Assembly: GCA_964466195.1 (NCBI GenBank) | Contig: CAYXMQ010000005.1 | Location: forward strand, 62,001-126,000 | DNA from: PFJX01 sp964466195 | GTDB lineage: Bacteria; Pseudomonadota; Gammaproteobacteria; Burkholderiales; Thiobacillaceae | DNA: 64,000 bases | Direction: 5' to 3' | Part shown: piece after piece, positions 1 to 7,947 of the stretch | Layout of the letters: each line of letters starts with the position of its first letter | Numbering within the stretch: the stretch's first letter is position 1 | Program-made: the position numbers and the translations under genes | Notes under the pieces: generated by a model | What the model was told of the DNA's origin: nothing | The model's database searches: none | What the model saw: only the letters and a program-made list of their open reading frames with translations

Positions 1-1
1 C

Positions 2-469
2 CAGTTGCGCCCGGCGATCTTCATTCCGGAATCGAAGCGCCTCAACGTGTTGCTGAAGGAGTTCCGCGCCTCGCGCAATCACATCGCCATCGTCGTCGAC
101 GAATACGGCGGCGTCGCCGGTCTGGTCACCATCGAGGACGTATTGGAGCAGATCGTCGGCGACATCGAAGACGAATACGACTACGACGAGGCCGAGGACA
201 ACATCATTGCGGATGAGAGCGATGCCGAGTCGGGCGTGGTTTGGCGGATCAAGGCGCAAACCGAAATCGGCGACTTGAATCTGGCCCTGGGCGCCAACTT
301 CCCGGAAGACGAGTTCGACACCGTCGGCGGCTTGGTCACGCATGCGTTCGGGCGGGTGCCCAAGCGCGGCGAGTCGATCGAAATCGGCGCCTTCCGCTTT
401 CATGTCCTGCGCGCCGACAGTCGCCGCCTGCATACTTTGCGGCTGGAACGTCTGCCGCAACCGAGTTAG
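2..469 (+). CDS. corC: CorC/HlyC-type CBS-domain protein, C-terminal part (truncated by window edge)
   Basis: The reading frame is open from the first bases of the window, so the true start lies upstream; only the last 155 or so codons are present. The N-terminal portion is the end of a CBS pair, with the motif VVDEYGGVAGLVTIEDVLE followed by the acidic stretch typical of the family. The rest matches the CorC_HlyC transporter-associated domain (FPEDEFDTVGGLV, then GRVPKRGE). Family members are cytoplasmic proteins linked to magnesium/cobalt efflux. In Proteobacteria corC usually precedes lnt; here it precedes ygfZ, 60 bp away on the same strand. The family is clear. The symbol is less so, because the missing N-terminus could carry a CNNM membrane domain. 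Confidence 0.85.
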   Translation, partial: QLRPAIFIPESKRLNVLLKEFRASRNHIAIVVDEYGGVAGLVTIEDVLEQIVGDIEDEYDYDEAEDNIIADESDAESGVVWRIKAQTEIGDLNLALGANFPEDEFDTVGGLVTHAFGRVPKRGESIEIGAFRFHVLRADSRRLHTLRLERLPQPS

Positions 470-529
470 GGCTTGAATTTTTCGCAAGCAGGCGCATCTG
501 CGCTTGGCTCCCCTTTACATGGATTATCA

Positions 530-1570
530 ATGACCGCCTGGACCGAATTCTTATCTAGCCAGGGCGCCGTGCTGAATGACGATGGCATTGCCGTCCGTTT
601 CAGCGGCGAAGCCGCTGGCAGTGCGGCTGAATTGGCCGCCGCTGAAACGGAAACCGTCGTCGCCGACCTGTCCCATTTCGGCTTGATCGCTTTTTCAGGC
701 GACGAAGCGCAAACCTTTTTGCACGGCCAGATCACCAATGATCTGCGCAACCTGAATGAACAAGGCGCGGTTTTCGCCGGCTATCTCTCGGCCAAGGGCC
801 GCATGTTGGCCAATTTCCTGGTCATGAAGCGCGGCGACGATGTTCTGGTCATGCTGCCCGCGGCGCTGCGCGAGTCGATTCAGAAGCGCCTGTCGATGTT
901 CATACTGCGCAGCAAGGTGAAAGCGCGCGATGCCGGGCCGGAATGGGTGCGCTTGGGGATAAACGGTCCGCTCGCGACGGCTGCGCTGTCCGACGCGTTG
1001 GGTTTTGCGCTGCCGGTCGAGCGGATGGGCATGGCCCATGGCGAGCAGGTGTTTGTGCTGCGGCTCGACGATCAGCGTTTCGATGTCTTCGTCGAGACCG
1101 ATGCGGCGGCCGCACTGTGGCAAAAACTGACGGCCCGCTGCAGGCCGGTCGGCGCACCGGTCTGGGATTGGCTGCTGGTGCAGGCGGGGGTGCCGATGGT
1201 GCAGCCGCAAACACAGGACCATTTCGTGCCGCAGATGGCCAATATGGAGATCCTCGGCGCGGTCAGCTTCAACAAGGGCTGTTATCCCGGCCAGGAAATC
1301 GTCGCGCGCAGCCAGTATCTCGGAAAAGTTAAACGCCGCCTGTTTCTGGCGCACGTAGCCGCCGAAGCGCAGCCCGGCGATGAACTGTACAGCGCCGATC
1401 TGCCGGATCAGGTTGCCGGTCAAATCGCCAATGCCGCCGCCGCGCCGGGCGGCGGCTGCGATGTGCTGGCCGTGGTGCATAGCAGCAGCGTCGAAGCCGG
1501 CGATGTGCGTCTGAAGGCGCGTGACGGCGCAAGACTGGAATTTCGGCCGTTGCCCTACCCGGTGAGCTGA
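530..1570 (+). CDS. ygfZ: tRNA-modifying/Fe-S repair protein YgfZ (folate-binding)
   Basis: This is a 346-residue member of the GcvT-like folate-binding family. YgfZ supports assembly or repair of certain Fe-S enzymes, including the radical-SAM enzyme MiaB, using tetrahydrofolate. The signature KGCYPGQEIVARSQYLGKVK is present near residue 250 and includes the invariant Cys of the KGCYxGQE motif. The ATG at 530 was chosen because the protein then begins with MTAWTEFL; the frame stays open upstream to a weak TTG at 473, which would add 19 unlikely residues. The next gene starts 1 bp after the stop codon, so the two are probably co-transcribed. Confidence 0.92.
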   Translation: MTAWTEFLSSQGAVLNDDGIAVRFSGEAAGSAAELAAAETETVVADLSHFGLIAFSGDEAQTFLHGQITNDLRNLNEQGAVFAGYLSAKGRMLANFLVMKRGDDVLVMLPAALRESIQKRLSMFILRSKVKARDAGPEWVRLGINGPLATAALSDALGFALPVERMGMAHGEQVFVLRLDDQRFDVFVETDAAAALWQKLTARCRPVGAPVWDWLLVQAGVPMVQPQTQDHFVPQMANMEILGAVSFNKGCYPGQEIVARSQYLGKVKRRLFLAHVAAEAQPGDELYSADLPDQVAGQIANAAAAPGGGCDVLAVVHSSSVEAGDVRLKARDGARLEFRPLPYPVS

Positions 1571-1571
1571 G

Positions 1572-1868
1572 GTGCACAGCTATTTCGTCTGGTATCGCGT
1601 CAGCCGTGATGATCGCGATACGGAAATAGCCATCCGAAGCATGCTGTCGCGCCTGGCCTGCCGTTCCGGCGTGGTCGGCAAATTGCTGAAAAAACGCGAT
1701 GAGCCGCAGCTTTGGATGGAAAGCTACGTCGATGTGCCGGATGCGGCGCGTTTCGAGCACCTGTTGCAGCAGGCCGTGGAGGAGTTCGATGTCGAAATGT
1801 TCATCGCCGGCGAACGCAACACCGAATGCTTTATCAGCGGCGAAACCACGATCGTGGCCTGCGCTTGA
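1572..1868 (+). CDS. DUF4936-type small protein
   Basis: This 98-residue protein begins at a GTG 1 bp after the ygfZ stop. It opens HSYFVWYRV, has a central antiparallel-strand/helix pattern, and includes a segment RDEPQLWMESYVDV-like in character (residues about 42 to 56). I associate this pattern with the DUF4936 family, which sits next to ygfZ in many Betaproteobacteria; function is unknown. No signal peptide or membrane segment is visible. The gene ends 1 bp before the convergent moeB stop, leaving no room for a separate terminator. The call is good as a gene and moderate as a family. Confidence 0.75.
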   Translation: MHSYFVWYRVSRDDRDTEIAIRSMLSRLACRSGVVGKLLKKRDEPQLWMESYVDVPDAARFEHLLQQAVEEFDVEMFIAGERNTECFISGETTIVACA

Positions 1869-1869
1869 A

Positions 1870-2622
1870 TCAGTGCGGTTTTCCGCACACTAGGCAGCCC
1901 GGATCCTGCTTCAACCGCATCGTGCGCCAGTCAGCGCTGAGCGCCTCGTGCAGCAAGAGGCGTCCGGACAGGCTGTCCCCCGTCCCGGTCAGCAATTTCA
2001 GCGCTTCAACGGCCTGGATCGATCCCACTACCCCGACCAGCGGCGCAAATACGCCGAATTCGGCGCAGCGCATTTCGGCATCGTGCGCGTGTTCCGGAAA
2101 CAGGCAGGCATAACAGGGCGCGGAGGCGGCACGCAGATCAAACACGGCGATCTGTCCATCGAAACGCACGGCCGCACCGGAAACCAAGGGTTTTCGGTGC
2201 TGTACGCACGCTCGGTTGACGGCGTGCCGCGTCGGGAAGTTGTCGGAACAATCGAGTACGACATCCGCCTGTTCGACCAATGCCGCCAGCGCGTCGCCTT
2301 GCAAGCGCAGCGGCAATGCGTTGATCTCGATGTCGGGATTCATTTCCTGCATGCGTCGGGCGGCGGACTGCGCCTTGTTGACGCCGAGGCTGCTCATGTC
2401 GTGAGCGATCTGGCGCTGCAGATTGGTCAGCTCCACGACATCGTCGTCGGCCAACGTGATCCGGCCCACGCCGGCTGCCGCCAGATAGAGCGCGACCGGG
2501 GAGCCCAGGCCGCCGGCGCCGATGATCAGCGCGTGTGCGGCCAGCAGTTTTTCCTGGCCGGCGATGCCGATCTGATCGAGCAGAATATGGCGCGAATAGC
2601 GCAGCAGCTGGGCGTCATTCAT
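1870..2622 (-). CDS. moeB: Molybdopterin-synthase adenylyltransferase (MoeB/ThiF/HesA family)
   Basis: A 250-residue E1-like enzyme that adenylates the C-terminus of a MoaD- or ThiS-type sulfur carrier, preparing it for thiocarboxylation. It has the N-terminal RYSRHILL motif, the ATP-binding GAGGLGSPVALYLAAAGVG loop, the DCSDNFPTR segment, and two CxxC zinc pairs (CYAC and CLVC). The frame is open to 2697, but the ATG at 2622 gives the canonical MNDAQLLRYSRH start. It is the last gene of a minus-strand run with ctpA, envC and gpmI. MobB and MoaA elsewhere in the window fit molybdenum-cofactor synthesis, although a ThiF role in thiamine synthesis cannot be excluded. Confidence 0.9.
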   Translation of the reverse strand: MNDAQLLRYSRHILLDQIGIAGQEKLLAAHALIIGAGGLGSPVALYLAAAGVGRITLADDDVVELTNLQRQIAHDMSSLGVNKAQSAARRMQEMNPDIEINALPLRLQGDALAALVEQADVVLDCSDNFPTRHAVNRACVQHRKPLVSGAAVRFDGQIAVFDLRAASAPCYACLFPEHAHDAEMRCAEFGVFAPLVGVVGSIQAVEALKLLTGTGDSLSGRLLLHEALSADWRTMRLKQDPGCLVCGKPH

Positions 2623-2653
2623 CGTTTGAACCGGGGCGGCGCTAGGTGCGCGA

Positions 2654-3049
2654 CTATTTGTATTGCCGCCATTCCGCTGGCGTTTCGTCGTGATCACCGT
2701 GCGGACGTTTGGTCCAGGCTTCCATATGGGCCGGATAGTTCTTGGTGCTGGGCTCGGGTTTGGCCAGGTTTTCGCGTTGAACGCGTTCGCAGTAATAAGC
2801 CAGATTGCGTTTGATCCTGATCAGCAGGCTGCCTTCCAGATGGAACCCCTGCGCCAACAGCAGTGCCTCAATGTCTTCCAGGCAATGCTCGGCGATGCAA
2901 TATTCAATCTGCAAGCTGATCGGCCCCAGTTCACTGGCCTTCAGCCCAGGCATCTGCGTGAGCAGATCCAGGGCAAGCGAAATCTGGCCGGGCGGCAGCG
3001 GGTGAAATACGATTTCCCGACGCTTCAGAATGTCGCAAGCGGCCGTCAT
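2654..3049 (-). CDS. Conserved hypothetical protein between ctpA and moeB
   Basis: A 131-residue soluble protein that I do not recognise by name. The N-terminal 90 residues alternate strands and helices in a way that suggests a small ferredoxin-like fold (IVFHPLPPGQISLALDLL ... GSLLIRIKRNLAYYCERVQ). The C-terminus is polar, rich in His, Pro and charged residues, and probably disordered. It lies 13 bp downstream of ctpA and 31 bp upstream of moeB on the same strand, so co-transcription is likely. There is no signal peptide. The gene call is firm because of the tight packing and good codon use; function is unknown. Confidence 0.75.
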   Translation of the reverse strand: MTAACDILKRREIVFHPLPPGQISLALDLLTQMPGLKASELGPISLQIEYCIAEHCLEDIEALLLAQGFHLEGSLLIRIKRNLAYYCERVQRENLAKPEPSTKNYPAHMEAWTKRPHGDHDETPAEWRQYK

Positions 3050-3062
3050 TCTGAGCGGGTTC

Positions 3063-4493
3063 CTAGTTTTTCCGGCTCTGCAGCAGAGACAGTCCCTTGA
3101 GCAAGGTCAGCGCCTGATTGAACTGGTAGTCGGTCTTGCTGACGATCTCGCCCGGCTCCAGCTTCGGCTTGGTGTCCTTCTTGGCCGTACCGGCTTTTTC
3201 ATCCTTGCTCTTGTCGTCCTTCGCTTTCTCGTCCTTCGGCTTGGCGTCCTTGCCGGTTTCGGCTTCCTGATTGTTGATCAGGTGCTTGTCGAGATCGACC
3301 TCGCGCACGTCCATCTTGGGGCCATCGTTGCTCGTGATGGTGGCGTCTTCGACGATGATGTCGGGGGTGATGCCCTTGGCCTGGATGCTGCGCCCTTCCG
3401 GGGTGAAATAGCGCGCCGTGGTGAGCTTGATGGCGGTGCCGTTGTTGAGCGGCAGTATGGTCTGCACCGAGCCTTTGCCGAAGGTTTGCGTGCCGATGAC
3501 CACGGCGCGTTTGTGATCCTGCAGGGCGCCGGCGACGATCTCCGAGGCGGACGCTGAGCCGTTATTGACCAGCACGACCATCGGCACCGTCTTGGTCCAG
3601 GCCGGCAGGGTCTTCAGATAGTCGCTTTCACCCGGGCGCAGGTAATTTTCGCGCGAATTGGTCAGCCGCATTTTGGCGTCTTCGGTACGGCCGTCGGTGT
3701 AGACCACCAGATCGCCCGGTTTCAGGAACGCGCCCGAAACGGAGACGGCGGTGTTGAGCAGGCCGCCTGGATCGTTGCGTAAATCGAGCACCAAGCCCTT
3801 CAGTCCGCTGCCCTTGTTTTGTTCCTGCAGATCATTGATCGCGCTGACCAGATTCTCACCGGTATGCTCCTGGAACTGGGTGATACGGATATAGCCGTAG
3901 TTGGGCTCGACCAGCTTGTACTTCACACTCTTGATCTTGATGACGGCGCGCGTCAGCGTCAGCGTCAAGGGTTTGGCCTCACCCTTGCGTACGATGGTGA
4001 GGACGATGTCGGTGCCGGGCTTGCCGCGCATTTTCTTGACTGCGTCGTTCAAGGTCATGCCCTTGACCGGGGTGTCGTCCAGCTTGACCACCAAGTCGCC
4101 GCTTTTGACGCCGGCTTTGTAGGCAGGCGTGTCTTCGATCGGGCTGACGACTTTGACGAAACCATCCTCCATGCCCACTTCGATGCCCAGTCCGCCGAAT
4201 TCTCCCTGAGTACCAACCTGGAGTTCCTTGAACGCTTCGTCATCGAGGTAAGACGAGTGCGGATCGAGACCGGTCAGCATGCCGTTGATGGCTTCGGTAA
4301 TCAGTTTCTTGTCGGATACCGGCTCGACGTAATCGCTCTTGATCTTGCCGAATATCTCGCTGAAGGCGCGCAGGTCTTCTATTGGCAAGGGTTCCGGCTC
4401 GCGATCGGCAATAGCCGAGTAGTTGAGCGTTAGCGCGGCGCCGAAAACGATGCCGATGCCGATCAGACTGAATTGTTTGAACTTGCCTGACAT
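3063..4493 (-). CDS. ctpA: C-terminal processing protease CtpA (S41 family, PDZ)
   Basis: A 476-residue periplasmic serine protease. Residues about 8 to 29 form a signal or anchor helix, a PDZ domain spans about 95 to 180, and the S41 catalytic region follows. The expected nucleophile is Ser315 in NGSASASEI and the general base is Lys340 in TFGKGSV; the 25-residue spacing matches the Ser/Lys dyad of Tsp/Prc. Such enzymes trim envelope proteins and act on murein hydrolases, which suits the envC gene directly upstream. The C-terminal part carries a long Lys/Asp/Glu-rich stretch (about 413 to 444) that looks disordered and is not part of the usual core. Confidence 0.93.
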   Translation of the reverse strand: MSGKFKQFSLIGIGIVFGAALTLNYSAIADREPEPLPIEDLRAFSEIFGKIKSDYVEPVSDKKLITEAINGMLTGLDPHSSYLDDEAFKELQVGTQGEFGGLGIEVGMEDGFVKVVSPIEDTPAYKAGVKSGDLVVKLDDTPVKGMTLNDAVKKMRGKPGTDIVLTIVRKGEAKPLTLTLTRAVIKIKSVKYKLVEPNYGYIRITQFQEHTGENLVSAINDLQEQNKGSGLKGLVLDLRNDPGGLLNTAVSVSGAFLKPGDLVVYTDGRTEDAKMRLTNSRENYLRPGESDYLKTLPAWTKTVPMVVLVNNGSASASEIVAGALQDHKRAVVIGTQTFGKGSVQTILPLNNGTAIKLTTARYFTPEGRSIQAKGITPDIIVEDATITSNDGPKMDVREVDLDKHLINNQEAETGKDAKPKDEKAKDDKSKDEKAGTAKKDTKPKLEPGEIVSKTDYQFNQALTLLKGLSLLQSRKN

Positions 4494-4581
4494 GAAGCCT
4501 CTTGATTGAGCGAATTAGGGTATGAGTGCGGAGGGCTGGAAGAATTCCCCATGCCTTCCTGCATTGTTTGGTTTCGGTAAA

Positions 4582-5814
4582 TCATCTGACCCAAGCCAGC
4601 GGGTCGAACGGTTTTCCTTGATGACGCAATTCGAAGTAAAGGCCAGGTTCGTTCTGGCCGCCTGTGGAGCCCACCGTGGCTACCACGTCGCCCGCGCGGA
4701 CAGGGTCTCCGGGCTGCTTATACAAGCTTTCGTTATTGCTGTACAGGCTGAGGTAGCCGTCGCCGTGGTCGACGATCAGTAAGTTGCCGAAGCCGCGCAG
4801 CCAATCCGCGAAAGCCACCGTGCCGCTGGCGACCGAGCGAACTTCGTGGCCTTGGCGTGCACGGATGAACAGTCCTTTCCAGGCTGGACCGCCATCTTCA
4901 CGGCTCTGGCCAAACTTGCTCAGTATCTCGCCTGCAACCGGAAGGGCCAGCCTGCCCTTCAAGCGCGGGAAATTCAGTCCGGCCAGACTGGCATCTGCAA
5001 CCGCCTTGACGCTTTGGCCGGGTCGCGGCACGGGTGAGGCCTGGGGCTTGGCTCTTGCGGGTTTGGTCGTAGCGGCAGCGAGACGGGCCAGTTTTTCAAT
5101 CAACTGGGTCAAGCGCTTTTCATTGCGCACCAGCGTGTTTATTTCCTTGCGCTGCAGGCGGATTTGCTCGGAAAGCTTGTACAGCACTTGCTGGCGCGCG
5201 CCTTTTTCTGATTCCAAGGTCTTCTTCTGGGCGACGCGTTCTTGTCTGACCTGTTGCAGGTTGTTGTTTTGTTCCACGGTTTTGGCTTGCAGCAAGCGCA
5301 AATGGCCGAGTGAGGCGCGGTGCTGACGTATCAGTTCTGCGCGCGCACGGCCGATGAAGCCGTAATACTCCATATTGCGCGCAATTTCGCTCGGATTCTG
5401 TCCGTTGAACATCAGCTTCAAGGCGTCGCTGCCGTCCTGGACGTAGTGTTCGCGCAGGAGTTCCGCTAACCGTTGCTGTTGTTCTGCAATCTGGCTTTCG
5501 GTCGATTGCGTGTCGTCAGTCAGTTGTTTCAGGGTTTGCGTAAGGCGTCGTTTGCGCGCTTCCAGTTCACGCAAACCCCGATTGACATCCGAGATGCGGC
5601 GTTCCGAATGCTTCAGCGCATCGGTCACCTCGGACTTGTCTTCATTGCTTTGTTCCAGCTCTTCTTGCAGCGCTTGTATGCGCGAGCGTAGATCTTTCAG
5701 TTCATCCTGTTTGCCGGAATCCGGCGCCGCTTCAACCGTGGCTGCCATGAAAACGCTTAGCAGAAGCGGAAAAACGCGCACAGCGTTTATTCGTCGTCGA
5801 TTATTCAAAATCAA
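4582..5814 (-). CDS. envC: Murein hydrolase activator EnvC (coiled coil plus degenerate LytM)
   Basis: A 410-residue exported protein: signal peptide (about 1 to 29), long coiled coil (about 33 to 250) rich in Glu, Gln, Arg and Leu, and a C-terminal LytM/M23-like domain (about 300 to 410). The zinc ligands of active M23 peptidases appear lost. The first histidine motif reads GLFIRA and the final HxH position reads LYFELRH. This is characteristic of EnvC, which activates amidases at the division septum instead of cutting peptidoglycan itself. Its start overlaps the end of gpmI by 14 bp and ctpA follows, the usual proteobacterial order. Confidence 0.9.
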   Translation of the reverse strand: MILNNRRRINAVRVFPLLLSVFMAATVEAAPDSGKQDELKDLRSRIQALQEELEQSNEDKSEVTDALKHSERRISDVNRGLRELEARKRRLTQTLKQLTDDTQSTESQIAEQQQRLAELLREHYVQDGSDALKLMFNGQNPSEIARNMEYYGFIGRARAELIRQHRASLGHLRLLQAKTVEQNNNLQQVRQERVAQKKTLESEKGARQQVLYKLSEQIRLQRKEINTLVRNEKRLTQLIEKLARLAAATTKPARAKPQASPVPRPGQSVKAVADASLAGLNFPRLKGRLALPVAGEILSKFGQSREDGGPAWKGLFIRARQGHEVRSVASGTVAFADWLRGFGNLLIVDHGDGYLSLYSNNESLYKQPGDPVRAGDVVATVGSTGGQNEPGLYFELRHQGKPFDPLAWVR

Positions 5815-7348
5815 CTAGAGGGTGGCCGGTCATTTCCATAGGCTGCGGCAAGTCCATCAGCTTGAGCATGGTCGGCGCGATGTCTTCCAGGGCGCCACTG
5901 TGTCTCATGCGCGCAGGCCGACCGATATAGACGAAGGGCACCAGATTGGTGGTATGGGCGGTATGCGGCTGTTTGGTCATTGGATCCTGCATGGTTTCGG
6001 CATTGCCATGGTCGGCGGTGATCAGGATTTCCCCACCGATCGATTGCATGGCGTTGACGATGCGTCCCAGGCAGGTATCAACGGCTTCGACCGCTTTCAC
6101 GGCTGCAGCCATGATGCCGGTGTGGCCGACCATGTCGCAGTTGGCGTAGTTGCATATGATGGCGTCGTATTTGCGTAGCTCGATCGCTTCAATCAGTTTG
6201 TCGGTCAGCTCGAACGCATTCATTTCCGGTTTGAGGTCGTAGGTCGCTACTTTGGGTGACTGCACCATGATGCGGTCTTCGCCGGGGTACACCGTTTCCT
6301 CGCCGCCATTGAAGAAATACGTAACGTGCGGGTATTTCTCGGTTTCGGCGATGCGCAATTGGCGTAGACCCAGGTTGGCGATGTATTCGCCGAAGCCGTT
6401 GCGTACGCGTTCGGGCGGGAAGGCGACCGGAACATCGAATTCTTCGCTGTAGCCGGTGAGCGTGCAGTAATTGGACAACTTCGGCACAAAGTCGCGTTCG
6501 AACTCCTTGAACCCGGGCTCGATGAACGCCTTGGTGATCTCGCGGGCTCGGTCGGAGCGGAAGTTCATGAACACGATGGCATCGCCGTCCTGCATGCGTA
6601 CCGGCTCGGATCCCGCTTCGACGATGGCGGTGGGCTTGACGAATTCATCGTTCTCGCCACGCGCATAGGCCATTTCCAGGCCGAGACTGGCGCTCGGGGC
6701 CTGGAATTCTGCACGCCCGAGGGTCAACAGGTCGAAGGCAATCTTCACTCGGTCCCATCGCTTGTCGCGATCCATTGCGTAATAGCGGCCAACGATGCTG
6801 GCGATACGGCCGACATGCAACCCGTCCATCTTGTCCTGCAGGCAGCGGATATACGCCTCGGCACTCTTAGGCGGCGTGTCGCGTCCATCCAGAAAGGCAT
6901 GTACATAGACCTTGCTCAGGCCTTGCTGCAAGGCCAGGTCGAGCAAAGCGTGGATGTGATTCTCGTGACTGTGCACGCCGCCATCGGACAGCAGGCCGAG
7001 AATGTGCAATGCGCCACCGTTGTCCTTAAGCTTGTCGATGACCCCGTTTAGCGCCAGATTGCCGGAAAAATGGCCGTTGCGTATGGCGCGGTCGATGCGG
7101 GTGTATTCCTGATAGACCACGCGGCCGGCGCCAATGTTGAGATGCCCCACTTCAGAGTTGCCCATCTGGCCGGCAGGCAGGCCGACGGCCGCTTCGGAAG
7201 CTTGGATCAGCGTATGCGGATAGTCATGCCAGAGTTTGTCAAAGTTCGGCTTGGCGGCGCAGGTAATGGCATTGCTGGCATCGGCGATACGGCAGCCGAA
7301 ACCATCGAGGATGAGAAGAAGTATGGGCTTGGTAGTGGCGGTAGACAT
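5801..7348 (-). CDS. gpmI: 2,3-bisphosphoglycerate-independent phosphoglycerate mutase
   Basis: A 515-residue cytoplasmic enzyme that interconverts 3- and 2-phosphoglycerate through a phosphoserine intermediate and two metal ions. The N-terminal metal motif LLLILDGFGCR is present, as is the loop GQMGNSEVGHLNIGAGR with the nucleophilic serine; GRDTPP and the C-terminal ADHGNAE metal site complete the active site. It is the first gene of the minus-strand gpmI-envC-ctpA-moeB run and is divergent from the ArsR-type regulator 163 bp away. It has the full family length, and the call is very secure. Confidence 0.97.
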   Translation of the reverse strand: MSTATTKPILLLILDGFGCRIADASNAITCAAKPNFDKLWHDYPHTLIQASEAAVGLPAGQMGNSEVGHLNIGAGRVVYQEYTRIDRAIRNGHFSGNLALNGVIDKLKDNGGALHILGLLSDGGVHSHENHIHALLDLALQQGLSKVYVHAFLDGRDTPPKSAEAYIRCLQDKMDGLHVGRIASIVGRYYAMDRDKRWDRVKIAFDLLTLGRAEFQAPSASLGLEMAYARGENDEFVKPTAIVEAGSEPVRMQDGDAIVFMNFRSDRAREITKAFIEPGFKEFERDFVPKLSNYCTLTGYSEEFDVPVAFPPERVRNGFGEYIANLGLRQLRIAETEKYPHVTYFFNGGEETVYPGEDRIMVQSPKVATYDLKPEMNAFELTDKLIEAIELRKYDAIICNYANCDMVGHTGIMAAAVKAVEAVDTCLGRIVNAMQSIGGEILITADHGNAETMQDPMTKQPHTAHTTNLVPFVYIGRPARMRHSGALEDIAPTMLKLMDLPQPMEMTGHPLVDFE

Positions 7349-7394
7349 CAGCAGATTTTATCGTCTTTGGCAGTCATTTTTAGCTCAGTATTTT

Positions 7395-7424
7395 AGTATA
7401 TTTGAATACCTTACGGGATATACT
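7395..7424. promoter_or_regulatory. Inverted repeat in the gpmI/arsR intergenic region
   Basis: AGTATAT (7395-7401) is repeated inverted as ATATACT (7418-7424) with 16 bp between the arms. The right arm contains TATACT, a plausible -10 for the downstream regulator, but no convincing -35 was found. An ArsR-type protein often regulates its own promoter, so this is a candidate operator. The spacing differs from the tighter palindrome before the pump genes, so the assignment is tentative. Confidence 0.3.
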
Positions 7425-7511
7425 GGTAAGCAAATACGATTAATCAATTCAATCGTTTGAGTGTTTATCCAACGCTTTCATTACACCATTATCGGCAGTA
7501 CGGAGTCCGCA

Positions 7512-7829
7512 ATGAATACCGAGTCCACAGAACTTTTCGACAAGGACGAACACATCGAACAAGCTTCACGCGCGCTCAAGGCGATGTCTCATCCATTGCG
7601 TCTTAAGATTTTGTGCGTGCTGGGCGACAAGGAAGTCAGCGTGCAGGATATCGTCGAGAATGTCGGCACTTCGCAGAGCAACATTTCGCAGCACTTGGCG
7701 ATCCTGCGCGACAAGGGTGTGCTGCGTACCCGCAAGGATGCCAATCGGGTTTACTACCGTGTCGGCGATACGCGTACATTGCAGCTGATCGGCATGATGC
7801 GTGATGTCTTCTGTGGGTTCGCCAAGTAG
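7512..7829 (+). CDS. ArsR-family repressor, BigR/SqrR/YgaV-like (two-cysteine redox type)
   Basis: A 105-residue winged-helix regulator. The HTH spans about 40 to 85 (VSVQDIVENVGTSQSNISQH). Two cysteines are present, Cys35 in KILCVL and Cys101 in DVFCGF. Their 66-residue separation equals that of the sulfide/persulfide-sensing pair in BigR (42/108) and SqrR (41/107), and the usual metal-binding CxC motif of ArsR or SmtB is absent. The ATG at 7512 has GGAG six bases upstream; the longer in-frame start at 7461 is not needed. It is followed by a palindromic promoter and an RND pump, which it probably controls. The sensing role is inferred from cysteine spacing. Confidence 0.88.
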   Translation: MNTESTELFDKDEHIEQASRALKAMSHPLRLKILCVLGDKEVSVQDIVENVGTSQSNISQHLAILRDKGVLRTRKDANRVYYRVGDTRTLQLIGMMRDVFCGFAK

Positions 7830-7850
7830 GCCAGAAGCTGGGCTTATGAG

Positions 7851-7894
7851 TTGATAAAAATTACTGATCGTGTATATTAGCCGCATCTAATATA
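7851..7894 (+). promoter_or_regulatory. Promoter with overlapping palindromic operator for the TolC/RND operon
   Basis: A -35 box TTGATA (7851-7856) and a -10 box TATATT (7873-7878) are separated by 16 bp. The -10 is embedded in a perfect inverted repeat, TATATTAG (7873-7880), six bases CCGCAT, then CTAATATA (7887-7894). A repressor bound here would block RNA polymerase. The AT-rich palindrome suits an ArsR/BigR-type dimer, and such a gene lies 22 bp upstream. Confidence 0.7.
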
Positions 7895-7947
7895 TCTCGT
7901 GCTTCCAGCTTGGGCGCGGGGTCGGCGTCCAAACATGGAGCGTTGTC

